Assembly: GCF_008000995.1 (NCBI RefSeq)
Contig: NZ_CP042828.1
Coordinates: forward strand, 1,302,001-1,366,000
Length of the DNA: 64,000 nt
Source of the DNA: Ruania zhangjianzhongii
GTDB lineage: Bacteria > Actinomycetota > Actinomycetes > Actinomycetales > Beutenbergiaceae
Direction of reading: 5' to 3'
Made by a program: the position numbers and the translations under genes. The notes below the pieces were generated by a model. It searched no databases. It was not told the origin of the DNA and saw nothing but the letters and a program-made list of their open reading frames with translations. This document shows, piece by piece, positions 44,017 to 52,961 of this stretch. Each line of letters opens with the position of its first letter. Within the stretch, counting starts at the first letter, position 1.

Positions 44017-45725
44017 CAGTGGGTCTCCAGAACGAGCTCGGGGGAGAGGATCGACCCACCCGTGGCCGGAGCGGGGGCGTCGCCGCGGAAGTGCGCACCG
44101 AGGGAGGAGGTCCGCGTGCGGGCGGCACGGACCACCAGACGAGCGAGCAGAAGCAGGTTCGCGTTCTCTTGCGCGGCCAGAGGGTCGGCTTGTGCAGCGG
44201 GATGCTGCACAAACTCCGACTCGTCTTCGTGTGCGGCTAGAGGGTCGGCAGCACTGGTCGATTCGGCTACCGCGGCCCTGCGCTCGAGCACGGCTTCGGC
44301 GTGGGCGAGTCCGTTCTCGTCCCGGATCAGCCCGGCGTGGGTCCACATCAGTTCCTGTAGCGCGGCGCGGCTGAAGGGTTCCGGCGCTCCCGCGGGGGCG
44401 CCGGTCACGAAAGCTCCCGCGGGGGCGCCGGTCACGAACGCTCCCGCGGGAGCGCCCGTTGCCCGGCCAAGCGCTTCAGCGGAAGCGCCTGCGCTCGCGT
44501 CGGCGAAGACCAGGCCCGCGCGCTGCGGGCCTGCGGGGTCATCCTCGGCCGCCGGGTCGCCGAGCAGCACCCGCGCGGCCCGATGACCGAACACCGCCCC
44601 CTCGAGCAGCGAGTTCGACGCGAGCCGGTTGGCCCCGTGCACCTGGGTGCAGGCCACCTCGCCCACGGCCAGCAGACCCGGCACCGAGGTCCGCGCCCAC
44701 AGGTCGGTGGCCACTCCGCCCATCCAGTAGTGTGCCGCCGGGGTGACCGGTACCGGCTGGTGCGCCCAGTCCAGCCCGGCCGCCCGCACGGCAGCATCGA
44801 TGCTCGGGAACCGCCTGCGCAGGAAGTCCTCGCCCAGAGCGGTGGCATCGAGGGTCACTGGCGCTCCGGTGCTGAGCATCTGCGCCGCCACGGCACGTGC
44901 CACCACATCCCGTGGGGCGAGCTCGGCGTCCGGGTGCACGCCGAGCATGAACCGCTGACCGGTCACGTCCCGCAGCACCGCACCCTCGCCACGCACCGCT
45001 TCGGAGACCAGGAAGTTGCCGGGCAGCGCCAGCGTGGTCGGGTGGAACTGGTAGAGCTCCAGGTCCGCCAGCCCGGCACCGGCCCGCGCGGCGAGCGCCA
45101 CACCGTCACCGGTGGCCACCCCCGGGTTCGAGGTGTACGGGTACAGCTGTCCGGCCCCACCGCTGGCCAGCACGACGGCGTCACTTTCGTGGCACTCGAG
45201 GCGCCCCGTGGTCAGGTCCACCAGCCTCGCCCCGACCACCCGCCTGCCGGCGCGCAACAGCTCGGTGACCAGCACCTGCTCGCGCACCTGCACCCCGGCG
45301 CGCGCAGCGGCAGCGAGCAGCCCGCCGGCGATGACGGCGCCGGTGGCATCGCCACCAGCGTGCAACACCCGAGCACGCGAATGGGCGGCTTCCAGACCAC
45401 GGGCGAGTGCGCCGTCGTCGGCGGTATCGAAACGCACCCCGGCCTCGATCAGGTCGGCGATCCGGGCCGGCCCTTCTGCGCAGAGCACCTGCACCGCGGC
45501 ACGGTCGGACCAGCCCGCACCCGCGGTGAGCGTGTCCTGCACGTGTAGAGCCACCCGGTCATCAGCGGAGGTCACCGCGGCGATCCCGCCCTGGGCCTTA
45601 CCCGTGTTGCTGACGGCGGCGCCAGCCTTGGTCACCACCGTCACCTCTGCGCGCCCGGCCAGGGTGAGGGCAGCGGTCAGTCCGGCAATCCCGGTGCCGA
45701 CGATCAGCACGCGCGGCATGCTCAC
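44016..45725 (-). CDS. nadB: L-aspartate oxidase
   Basis: FAD enzyme oxidising aspartate to iminoaspartate for NadA. 569 residues. FAD motif IVGTGIAGLTAAL, then GKAQGGIAAV, GEVACTQVHGANRLASNSLLEGAVFG and the C-terminal helical domain. Between the FAD domain and the helical domain there is a stretch with three TGAPAGA-type repeats, encoded by a 27-base tandem repeat; further on ADPLAAHE and ADPLAAQE also repeat. These inserts are not part of a usual NadB. GTG start with 4-base overlap to nadA. Confidence 0.95.
   Translation of the reverse strand: MSMPRVLIVGTGIAGLTAALTLAGRAEVTVVTKAGAAVSNTGKAQGGIAAVTSADDRVALHVQDTLTAGAGWSDRAAVQVLCAEGPARIADLIEAGVRFDTADDGALARGLEAAHSRARVLHAGGDATGAVIAGGLLAAAARAGVQVREQVLVTELLRAGRRVVGARLVDLTTGRLECHESDAVVLASGGAGQLYPYTSNPGVATGDGVALAARAGAGLADLELYQFHPTTLALPGNFLVSEAVRGEGAVLRDVTGQRFMLGVHPDAELAPRDVVARAVAAQMLSTGAPVTLDATALGEDFLRRRFPSIDAAVRAAGLDWAHQPVPVTPAAHYWMGGVATDLWARTSVPGLLAVGEVACTQVHGANRLASNSLLEGAVFGHRAARVLLGDPAAEDDPAGPQRAGLVFADASAGASAEALGRATGAPAGAFVTGAPAGAFVTGAPAGAPEPFSRAALQELMWTHAGLIRDENGLAHAEAVLERRAAVAESTSAADPLAAHEDESEFVQHPAAQADPLAAQENANLLLLARLVVRAARTRTSSLGAHFRGDAPAPATGGSILSPELVLETH
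44386..44454. repeat. 27-base in-frame tandem repeat inside nadB
   Basis: Units start at GCTCCCGCG in positions 44386, 44413 and 44440, the first two complete and nearly identical. They encode the tandem TGAPAGAFV segments in the interdomain linker of NadB. Length is a multiple of three, so copy-number change keeps the frame. Confidence 0.85.
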
Positions 45726-47005
45726 GCCCGCGGCTTCGCGGCGAGCATCCGCTCCAGCGCGAGCCGCGCTGGGTCGGCCACGTCCTGGCTGACCTGCACC
45801 TGGTTGACCACCTCACCGGCCACCAGCGACTCCAGCACCCAGGCCAGGTAGCCGGGGTGGATCCGGTACATCGTGGAGCACGGGCAGATCACCGGGTCCA
45901 GGCAGAAGATGGTGTGCTGCGGGTACTGGGCGGCGAGGCGCTGCACCAGGTTGACCTCGGTGCCGATCGCGAACGTGGTGGGTGCGGTGGCGGCGTCGAT
46001 CGCCTTGCGGATGTAGTCGGTGGAACCTGACTCATCCGCCGCGTCGACCACCGGCATCGGGCACTCCGGGTGCACGATCACGCGGACGTCGGGGTGGGTG
46101 GCTCGGGCGTGAGCGATCTGGTCGGTGGTGAACCGGCGGTGCACGGAGCAGAATCCGTGCCAGAGGATCACCTTCGCGGCGTCCAACCCGGCCTCGTCGT
46201 TACCGCCGAGCGGCTTGTTCGGGTTCCACATCGGCATCTGGTCCAGCCCGATGCCCATCGCTTTGGCGGTGTTGCGACCCAGGTGCTGGTCCGGGAAGAA
46301 CAGCACGCGCTGCCCACGCTCGAACGCCCACTCCAGCACGGTGGCGGCGTTCGAGGAGGTGCACACGATCCCGCCGTTGCGGCCGCAGAACCCCTTCAGC
46401 GCGGCGGAGGAGTTCATGTAGGTCACCGGGATCACCGGCTGACGGCCCTCGGCGTCGCCTTCGCTGCCGAAGACCTCCATCAGCTGCTCCCAGCACTCCT
46501 CCACCTGGTCGATATCGGCCATATCCGCCATCGAGCAGCCGGCAGCCAGGTTCGGCAGGATCACCGCCTGCTCGGGCCGGGAGAGCAGGTCCGCGGTCTC
46601 GGCCATGAAGTGCACTCCGCAGAAGACGATCGCTTCCGCCTCGGGCCGGGTCAGCGAGGCGTTCGCGAGCTGGAAGGAGTCACCGACGAAGTCCGCGTGC
46701 TGGATGACTTCGTCTCGCTGGTAGAAGTGGCCGAGCACCACTACCCGCTCACCGAGGGTGGCTTTGGCGGCGCGAATGCGCTCGTGCAGCTCGGCAGTGT
46801 CGGCCTCGCGGTAGGCGGCCGGCAGCTCGCCCTGGCGCGGGGTGGCGGCGGGGATCGCATCGGCCATCGAGGCGCCCGGGCCGTACCCGGGGGGTTGGGC
46901 GTCGAACTCCCATGGACCGGAGGCGAGGTCGTCGCTGCAGGTGCTGCCCGGTTCCTTGCCGGTGGCGATGAGCTGGATCCGGGTGTCGACGGAGGCCGTG
47001 GTCAT
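45722..47005 (-). CDS. nadA: quinolinate synthase
   Basis: Condenses iminoaspartate with DHAP to quinolinate using a 4Fe-4S cluster. 427 residues, longer than the E. coli type. Substrate motif LGHFYQRDEV. The three cluster cysteines are visible in IVFCGVHFMAE, GFCGRNGG/HPECPMPV and DPVICPCSTMYRIHP. The first 55 residues before the catalytic core are an unconserved, likely flexible extension. ATG overlaps the nrtR stop by 4 bases; nadB overlaps its end by 4. Confidence 0.96.
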   Translation of the reverse strand: MTTASVDTRIQLIATGKEPGSTCSDDLASGPWEFDAQPPGYGPGASMADAIPAATPRQGELPAAYREADTAELHERIRAAKATLGERVVVLGHFYQRDEVIQHADFVGDSFQLANASLTRPEAEAIVFCGVHFMAETADLLSRPEQAVILPNLAAGCSMADMADIDQVEECWEQLMEVFGSEGDAEGRQPVIPVTYMNSSAALKGFCGRNGGIVCTSSNAATVLEWAFERGQRVLFFPDQHLGRNTAKAMGIGLDQMPMWNPNKPLGGNDEAGLDAAKVILWHGFCSVHRRFTTDQIAHARATHPDVRVIVHPECPMPVVDAADESGSTDYIRKAIDAATAPTTFAIGTEVNLVQRLAAQYPQHTIFCLDPVICPCSTMYRIHPGYLAWVLESLVAGEVVNQVQVSQDVADPARLALERMLAAKPRA

Positions 47006-47769
47006 GGCCTGCTCCTTTGGTCGGGGGAGGAGGGTGGTGCGTTGCGCGGGGCGAGTGGGCCGAGGTCCACCGGTTCGATGGCGCTGTTGTAGCGGTACAG
47101 CCGCGCCGGGCGGTGCCGCCCGCCAGTGCGGAACTCTTCGGTGCGGACGACGGCGTTGCTCGCCTCGATCTGACGGCGGAAGTTCGCCGGGTCCAGGTCG
47201 CGTTGCAGCACGATCTCGTGCACCTCGCGTAGCTCGCTCAAGGTGAAGGTCTCGCCGAGGAACGCGTGCGCGATCCGGGCGTACTCGATCTTGGTGCGCA
47301 GCCGCCAGAGGGCGTACTCGACGATCAGGTTGTGGTCGAAGGCGAGGCGGGGGAGGCGTTCGGCGGTGAGCCAGCGTACGTTCTGACCCACCCGCGCCCG
47401 GGCTGCCTCATCGCTGCCGAGCAGCGCCCAGTAGACGATCGAGACCATCCGGTCGGCGGCTGATTTCGGGGCACTGGCGGAGGTGCGGCGGGTGACACCG
47501 CCGGCGCCGGCGCCGCGCTCGGGCTCGCCGAAGGCATAGAGCTGTTCCAGGTAGGCGGGGCGCAGGCCGGTGGTCTCGTCCAAGGTACGGGCCGCCGAGT
47601 CGGCGAGGCCCTCGTGGTCGCCCAGCGGGCCGCCGGGGAGCGCCCAGTAGCCGTCGTAGGGATCACGAACCCGGCACACCAACGGCAGCCAGAGTTCGGG
47701 GCCGCGCTGCTTCGCGGACTGCTCGTCCGCGCGCAGGGCGAAGATCACCGTGGAGACCGCGAGCTGCAT
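47002..47769 (-). CDS. nrtR: Nudix-related transcriptional regulator NrtR
   Basis: ADP-ribose-sensing repressor of NAD synthesis. 255 residues. The N-terminal Nudix-fold domain retains YWALPGGPLGDHEGLADSAARTLDETTG, but the catalytic REUXEEXG signature is degraded (RT and DE instead of RE and EE), as in sensor-type Nudix domains. The C-terminal winged helix includes FTLSELREVHEIVLQRDLDPANFRRQIE. The ATG at 47769 with GGAG 8 bases upstream is preferred over ATG 47829, which lies in the promoter. Overlaps nadA, so the regulator is transcribed with its targets. Confidence 0.92.
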   Translation of the reverse strand: MQLAVSTVIFALRADEQSAKQRGPELWLPLVCRVRDPYDGYWALPGGPLGDHEGLADSAARTLDETTGLRPAYLEQLYAFGEPERGAGAGGVTRRTSASAPKSAADRMVSIVYWALLGSDEAARARVGQNVRWLTAERLPRLAFDHNLIVEYALWRLRTKIEYARIAHAFLGETFTLSELREVHEIVLQRDLDPANFRRQIEASNAVVRTEEFRTGGRHRPARLYRYNSAIEPVDLGPLAPRNAPPSSPDQRSRP

Positions 47770-47807
47770 GAGTGCTGCTCCTTCGCCGATCGGGACCCTG
47801 ATGAACG

Positions 47808-47832
47808 AGTAAGGGTTATCAAGACACATACT
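47808..47832. promoter_or_regulatory. candidate NrtR operator over the nad operon promoter
   Basis: A 25-base imperfect palindrome bounded by AGTA and TACT with a central GT-N7-AC. On the minus strand TAGTAT (47833-47828) is a -10 with TTGCGA 16 bases upstream as -35, so the palindrome covers the -10 and transcription start. GT-N7-AC is the core described for mycobacterial NrtR as I recall it; binding here is inferred. Confidence 0.55.
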
Positions 47833-47944
47833 AGCCCCTTCAGTTAGAGTCGCAACTACATTTACTTGATGTGATGGCGAGACCCTCAGGCGGCAGGCGC
47901 AAATCTGTTGCGCCGGCGCCCGCGGTCAGGCTGTAGTGGACCGG

Positions 47945-48517
47945 ATGATTGAACGCTCCACACCGCACTCCGCCGGCTGGTCGCGACCACTGGTGTTGAT
48001 CACCGGGATCCTGTTCGCCCTCGGCCTCGTGCTCGGTGCGCTCACTCTCGGGGCGGACGTGCCGGAGGAGCCGCACCGCCCAGAAGACAACGCCATCGCT
48101 GCTCATCTGGTGGTCAGCGCGATCGTTGTTGCCGCCGGGGTGCTGGCCACCCTGCTGACCGGGTCCCTGCGCTGGCTGGTCTCGCCCTGGACCCGGCGCA
48201 CCGGTGCGCGGATCCGGCTGACGTTCTCCCGTAGGTCGTTCACCGGGGTGCTGCGGTGCACCGTGTTCGTTCTGATCGCAGCGCTGATCGGCTACCTGGT
48301 GTTGCGGATGGGCATGCAGGTGACCGCGGGGCTGGATCCTGAGTTCACCCGCAACGCCTGGGGCGGGCCGACCGCGATCGGTGCCTTCCTCGCCCATGGG
48401 GTGGATGCCGTGTTGTGCGTGGGACTGGCCGGTCTGGTCGCTCATCTCGTGCTGCACCGCGTGGAGACGTTGGATGCCGATGACCGTCCAACCACTGCCG
48501 AGGCCGGGACCGCCTGA
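47945..48517 (+). CDS. membrane protein, unknown family
   Basis: 190 residues, four hydrophobic spans at about 15-38, 50-75, 96-120 and 145-170. The loop after span 2 is basic (WTRRTGARIRLTFSRRSF). No motif I recognise. ATG 47945 is listed; GTG 47936 is in frame. It is divergent from the nrtR operon across about 110 bases and convergent with the GNAT gene. No functional hint from neighbours. Confidence 0.7.
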   Translation: MIERSTPHSAGWSRPLVLITGILFALGLVLGALTLGADVPEEPHRPEDNAIAAHLVVSAIVVAAGVLATLLTGSLRWLVSPWTRRTGARIRLTFSRRSFTGVLRCTVFVLIAALIGYLVLRMGMQVTAGLDPEFTRNAWGGPTAIGAFLAHGVDAVLCVGLAGLVAHLVLHRVETLDADDRPTTAEAGTA

Positions 48518-48559
48518 GCTTCTGACCCCCGGACCGGATGAGCGTCCGGCGCGATCCGG

Positions 48560-49072
48560 CTACGGCGAGGGTTGTAGGCGCATCCCCATCACGGTGCGGA
48601 GCTCTCCACTCGGCGACCGGTCGTCGATGCGGTGCGCCATCCCGATCTTCTCCGCCACCCGCCGGGACGCGACGTTCTGCGGATGGATGATTGCCGCGAG
48701 GCTATCGACGCCGATGCTGCCGGCAGCGAGATCGCGGCACGCGGCCGCAGCCTCGGTGGCGTATCCGCGCCCCTGGAGTGCGGCCCGCACGTGGTAGCCG
48801 ACCTCGAGCATCGGCGTGCCGCCGACCCGCTGCCACGTGAGCCCGCAGTCGCCGACGAACTCGCCGTCGCGGGTGCGCATCAGCCACAGGCCGTAGCCGT
48901 GTGCCGCGTAGTTGGCCTGGTTCCACGTGATCCACGCCAGTGCCTGCTCCCTGGTCTTTGGCGCGGAGTAGTAGGTCATCACCGCCGGATCGCCCAGCAG
49001 TGCGGCCATCGCATCCAGATCGTCCTCGGTCATCTCCCGGAAGCACAGCCGGGCGGTAGCAGCAGGAAGCAC
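48560..49072 (-). CDS. GNAT-family acetyltransferase (RimJ/L-like)
   Basis: About 170 residues from a GTG at 49072; reading can be extended to 49192, but that would run through a long palindrome, so the shorter form is preferred. Acetyl-CoA loop VRAALQGRGYATEAAAACRDLA and the terminal NVASRRVAEKIGM motif are typical of RimJ/RimL-type N-acetyltransferases that act on protein N-termini or small molecules. Substrate unknown. It is divergent from the copper ATPase. Confidence 0.87.
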   Translation of the reverse strand: MLPAATARLCFREMTEDDLDAMAALLGDPAVMTYYSAPKTREQALAWITWNQANYAAHGYGLWLMRTRDGEFVGDCGLTWQRVGGTPMLEVGYHVRAALQGRGYATEAAAACRDLAAGSIGVDSLAAIIHPQNVASRRVAEKIGMAHRIDDRSPSGELRTVMGMRLQPSP

Positions 49073-49159
49073 GTCCCGACCGTACCGGCCCGAGGACCTG
49101 GCCTCCTCAGTGACCCGGTACCGGCCCCCGGGCGCAGCCATCTGCAGCGCTGTCTCCAA

Positions 49160-49223
49160 CGGAGGTAACTTCCGGGATCGGAGAGAAGTCACAGATTGGC
49201 TCCGATCCCGGAAGGTACCTCCG
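49160..49223. repeat. 64-base near-perfect inverted repeat
   Basis: Arms of 24 bases at 49160-49183 and 49200-49223 (left arm starts CGGAGGTAACTTCCGGG, right arm ends GGAAGGTACCTCCG) match at 23 of 24 positions, around a 16-base loop. It lies between divergent genes, so it is not an obvious terminator. It may be a palindromic interspersed element or a large operator. Confidence 0.8.
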
Positions 49224-49245
49224 ATGCGCCAATGACGCGCGTCAA

Positions 49246-49262
49246 ATACCCTAGGGGGGTAT
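49246..49262. promoter_or_regulatory. CsoR-type copper operator
   Basis: ATACCC and GGGTAT arms around TAGGG, matching the GC-rich pseudo-palindrome ATACCC-N5-GGGTAT bound by the copper sensor CsoR. It is about 40 bases before the copper ATPase start. No csoR gene is in the window, so the regulator acts from elsewhere. Confidence 0.75.
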
Positions 49263-49299
49263 CCTTTGTGCCAGGACGGCGATGGAGGGAGTCACCCGG

Positions 49300-51381
49300 A
49301 TGAATATCGGAACCGATCGGTCCCACGAGGCGCACCACGACGGTGCGGATCACGGCGATCACCAAGGCCACGGCGGCCACGCTGACCACCAGGACCACAC
49401 CGGCCACGGGGGCCACGGCGACCACGTCGCCCAGTTCCGCCGGTTGTTCTGGATCATGCTCGTGCTCGCAGTCCCGACGGTGGCGCTGAGCCCGATGTTC
49501 GCCGAACTCCTCGGCTACACCCCACCCGCCGGTACCGCCTGGATCCCGGCGGTCCTGGGCACCGTCATCTTCTCCTGGGGCGGCTGGCCGTTCCTCACCG
49601 GTGCAGTCGACGAGCTCCGTGCCAGGGCGCCAGGGATGATGCTGCTGATCGGCACCGCGATCACCGTTGCGTTCGCCTCCTCGCTGGCCGCCACGGTGGG
49701 ACTGCTCGCGCCTGACCTGGAGTTCTGGTGGGAGCTGGCGCTGCTGGTGGTGATCATGCTGCTCGGGCACTGGATCGAGATGGGTTCGCTGGCGCGCACC
49801 TCCTCGGCGCTGGACAGTCTCGCCCAGCTCCTTCCCGACGAAGCGGAACGGCTCGAGACCGACGGGAGCTCCGCCGTCGTGCCGGTCGCAGAACTGACCA
49901 CCGACGACCTGGTGATCGTCCGCCCCGGTGGGCGCATCCCCGCCGACGGCGAGGTCACCGAAGGCCGCGCCCACGTGGACGAGGCGATGATCACCGGCGA
50001 GTCCACCCCAGTGGCGCGCCAGGCCGGGGACCAGGTAGTTGCCGGCACCGTAGCCACCGACTCTGCGCTGCGGGTCCGGATCACCGCAGTGGGGGAGAGC
50101 ACTGCGCTGGCCGGGATCCAGCGGATGGTCACCGAGGCACAGTCCTCCACCACCAAGGTGCAGCGCCTCGCCGACCGCGCCGCCGGCTGGCTGTTCTACT
50201 TCGCCTTCGGAGCTGCTGTGCTCACCGCGATCGCCTGGCTGCTCCTGGGCAGCCCGGCCGACGCTCTCACCCGGGTGATCACGGTGCTGGTGATCGCCTG
50301 TCCGCATGCGCTCGGCCTGGCGATCCCGCTGGTGGTCTCCATCTCCACCGAACGTGCCGCCCGCGCGGGGGTCCTGGTCAAGGACCGGCTCGCGCTGGAG
50401 CGCGCCCGCACAGTGGACATGGTGCTCTTCGACAAGACCGGCACGCTCACCACCGGCTCACCCGTCCTCACCGGCATCACGACGGCGGAGGTCGGCTCGG
50501 GCGTGATCGGTTCCGTTGACGAGATGCTCGCCTGGGCCGCTGCCGCCGAGTCGGACAGTGAGCATCCGCTCGCGCGGGCGATCGTCGCCGCTGCGGCCGA
50601 GCGTGGGCTCGAGCTGCCCGGCGTGAGCAACTTCCAGGCGCTGACCGCCAGTGGTGTCACGGCTCAGATCGACGGGCGCGAGGTCCGGGTGGGCGGCCCG
50701 CACATGATCGGCGAGCTGGGCCTCGAGCCGCTGGCGGAGACCTCCGCCTGGGGTGAACGGGGGCGGACCGTGCTGCACGTGCTGGTCGAGGGACAGATCG
50801 TCGGTGCGCTCGCCCTGGCGGACGAGGTGCGGGCGGAGTCGCGGCAGGCAGTGGCTGAGTTGCACGAGCAAGGAGTGGGCGTGGCGATGGTCACCGGTGA
50901 CGCCGAGCCGGTGGCCCGCGCGGTGGCTGCGGAGCTGGGCATCGACCAGGTCTTCGCCCAGGTCCGCCCGGAGAACAAGAGTGCCAAGGTCGCCGAGCTG
51001 CAGGAACAGGGCCGGACCGTGGCGATGGTCGGCGACGGGGTGAACGATGCCCCGGCGCTCGCTCAGGCGGATGTGGGCATTGCGATCGGCGCCGGCACCG
51101 ATGTCGCGGCAGCCTCGGCGGGGGTGATCTTGGCCGGCGACGACCCGCGCAGCGTGCTCTCCGTGCTGCGCTTGTCCGCGGCGAGCTACCGTACGATGCA
51201 GCAGAACCTCTGGTGGGCCTCGGGCTACAACCTGGTGGCTGTGCCGCTGGCGGCCGGCGTGCTGGCCCCGGTCGGGTTCGTGCTGCCGATGGCGGTGGGT
51301 GCGCTGCTGATGAGCGCTTCGACCGTGGTGGTGGCGCTGAACGCGCTCCGGCTGCGCCGCCTGGATCTGCAGCCCGCCTGA
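49300..51381 (+). CDS. copB: CopB-type copper P-type ATPase
   Basis: P1B-type metal ATPase exporting copper, 693 residues. The N-terminus is a His/Asp/Gly-rich metal-binding tail (about 18 His in the first 45 residues) instead of CxxC domains. The transmembrane metal site is CPH (VIACPHALGLAIP near 332), the CopB hallmark, rather than CPC. Phosphorylation site DKTGTLT near 376, and GDGVNDAPAL near 577. ATG 49300 has GGAGGGAG with an 8-base spacing; the earlier ATG at 49282 lacks this. Likely induced by copper through the CsoR-like box upstream. Confidence 0.93.
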   Translation: MNIGTDRSHEAHHDGADHGDHQGHGGHADHQDHTGHGGHGDHVAQFRRLFWIMLVLAVPTVALSPMFAELLGYTPPAGTAWIPAVLGTVIFSWGGWPFLTGAVDELRARAPGMMLLIGTAITVAFASSLAATVGLLAPDLEFWWELALLVVIMLLGHWIEMGSLARTSSALDSLAQLLPDEAERLETDGSSAVVPVAELTTDDLVIVRPGGRIPADGEVTEGRAHVDEAMITGESTPVARQAGDQVVAGTVATDSALRVRITAVGESTALAGIQRMVTEAQSSTTKVQRLADRAAGWLFYFAFGAAVLTAIAWLLLGSPADALTRVITVLVIACPHALGLAIPLVVSISTERAARAGVLVKDRLALERARTVDMVLFDKTGTLTTGSPVLTGITTAEVGSGVIGSVDEMLAWAAAAESDSEHPLARAIVAAAAERGLELPGVSNFQALTASGVTAQIDGREVRVGGPHMIGELGLEPLAETSAWGERGRTVLHVLVEGQIVGALALADEVRAESRQAVAELHEQGVGVAMVTGDAEPVARAVAAELGIDQVFAQVRPENKSAKVAELQEQGRTVAMVGDGVNDAPALAQADVGIAIGAGTDVAAASAGVILAGDDPRSVLSVLRLSAASYRTMQQNLWWASGYNLVAVPLAAGVLAPVGFVLPMAVGALLMSASTVVVALNALRLRRLDLQPA

Positions 51382-51522
51382 CTCCCGCCCGGCCCGCCGC
51401 CCTGCCCGCCGCCCGCCCGGCCCGCCGCCGGGGCGCGGTTGAATCCATGCACTCGCTACTTCGCCCGCCGATTCGACCACTCAGTGATCGGACCGACGGG
51501 CGAACTCTCGAAGCGCTGCGAC

Positions 51523-52323
51523 CTAGAGGACGGCCTTGAGGAACTCCTTGGTGCGGTCGTGCGTCGGGTTGGAGAACATCACGTCCGGCTCGGCGTCCTC
51601 GATGATGTGTCCGCTGTCGAACATCAGCACACGGTGCGAGACGTCCTGAGCGAACTGCATCTCGTGGGTGACGATCAGCATGGTGATGTCGGTGGACTCC
51701 GCCAGGTCACGGAGCACGTTGAGCACATCGCCCACCAGCTCGGGGTCCAGGGCGGAGGTCACCTCGTCCAGCAGCAGGATCTCCGGGTCCATCGCCAACG
51801 CACGGGCGATGGCCACCCGCTGCTGCTGACCGCCGGAGAGCCGGGTCGGGTGCTGGTCGGCCTTGTCCTTCAGGCCCACCTGGTCGAGCAGTTCCAGGCC
51901 ACGATTGCGGGCCTCTTCTTTGCTCTTCCCGAGGACGTGTACCGGCGCCTCGATGATGTTCTCGATCACGCTCATGTTCGGGAAGAGGTTGAACTGCTGG
52001 AACACCATCCCGATCCGACGGGTCAGCTTGGCGACATCCTTGGGCCGCCGTGCCACTCGCTTGCCGTTCGACTCGAGGTGGGTGAGCGGAACGCCATCGA
52101 CCGAGATGTAGCCACCGGTGAGTGACTCCAGGGTCATCACCAGGCGCAGGATCGTCGTCTTCCCGGAACCCGAGGGCCCGATCAGGGTGACGCGCTGGCC
52201 GCGCTCGACCTGGAAGTTGAGGTCGTTGAGCACGGTCAGGTCGCCAAACTTCTTGACGACGTTGTCGAAGGTCAGTGCCGGAGCACCCGGCACCGGCTGC
52301 AGGGATTCGTCAGTAGGTGGCAA
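51523..52323 (-). CDS. ehuA: ectoine/amino-acid ABC transporter ATP-binding protein
   Basis: 266 residues. Walker A GPSGSGKTT, signature [16 protein letters not shown], Walker B ILLLDEVTSALDP, and VTHEMQFAQDVSHRV typical of polar-amino-acid/ectoine importers. The start is a rare TTG at 52323, overlapping the permease stop by 14 bases but supported by GGAG 7 bases upstream. Last gene of a four-gene importer operon. Confidence 0.9.
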   Translation of the reverse strand: MPPTDESLQPVPGAPALTFDNVVKKFGDLTVLNDLNFQVERGQRVTLIGPSGSGKTTILRLVMTLESLTGGYISVDGVPLTHLESNGKRVARRPKDVAKLTRRIGMVFQQFNLFPNMSVIENIIEAPVHVLGKSKEEARNRGLELLDQVGLKDKADQHPTRLSGGQQQRVAIARALAMDPEILLLDEVTSALDPELVGDVLNVLRDLAESTDITMLIVTHEMQFAQDVSHRVLMFDSGHIIEDAEPDVMFSNPTHDRTKEFLKAVL

Positions 52324-52960
52324 GACGGTTCTCCAGTTTCCGCATCAGGACGGCAGTGGGGTAGCTCGCCACCAGGAAGATGAGGCCGGCGAGAGTGATG
52401 GACTCGAAGTAGCTGAAGTTGTTCGCGCCGAGGTCCTGGGCCACGGTGACGAGCTCCGGTACCGAGATCATGATCAGGAACGGGGTGTCCTTGAACATCG
52501 CGATCGCCCAGTTGCCGAGCGAGGGCACAGTGGCCCGCAGCGCCTGCGGGATGATGACTGCCTGCCAGGTCCGAGTCTTCGACATCGACAACGCCGTGGC
52601 AGCCTCCCACTGACCGGGACGAATCGACTCGATCCCGGCCCGGTAGGACTCGGCCATGTAGGTGGAGTAGTGGATTCCGAAGACCACGATCCCGATCGAC
52701 AGGGTGGAGACGTCGGTAGCGATCAAGAAGGAGTACACCGCCGCCAGCTGCAGCGGGATCGGGGTCATCCGAATGATGTCGAGGATCCGGAAGACGACGG
52801 CCGAGACCGGCCGAGGTCCCTCCCGGAGGAGGATCGCCCAGACGATCCCGAGCACGGCGGCGGCCACCGAAGACACCACGGTGACCAGCAAGGTGATCTT
52901 GACGAACGCCTCAAGCAGGTCCGGCAGCATCTCGAGGGCTAGGCCCATGTCCCATGACAT
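52310..52960 (-). CDS. ehuD: ectoine/amino-acid ABC permease, second subunit
   Basis: 216 residues, His/Glu/Gln/Arg-opine type permease with about five spans. EAA loop SIRPGQWEAATALSMSKTRTWQAVIIPQALRATVPSLGN. It begins 1 base after the upstream permease. The ehuC/ehuD naming follows gene order and is not separable by sequence alone. Confidence 0.88.
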   Translation of the reverse strand: MSWDMGLALEMLPDLLEAFVKITLLVTVVSSVAAAVLGIVWAILLREGPRPVSAVVFRILDIIRMTPIPLQLAAVYSFLIATDVSTLSIGIVVFGIHYSTYMAESYRAGIESIRPGQWEAATALSMSKTRTWQAVIIPQALRATVPSLGNWAIAMFKDTPFLIMISVPELVTVAQDLGANNFSYFESITLAGLIFLVASYPTAVLMRKLENRLATY

Positions 52961-52961
52961 A

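Noticed and set aside
46070-47092. Open frame opposite nadA
   Set aside because: Antisense to nadA with composition typical of a complement frame; no start signal.
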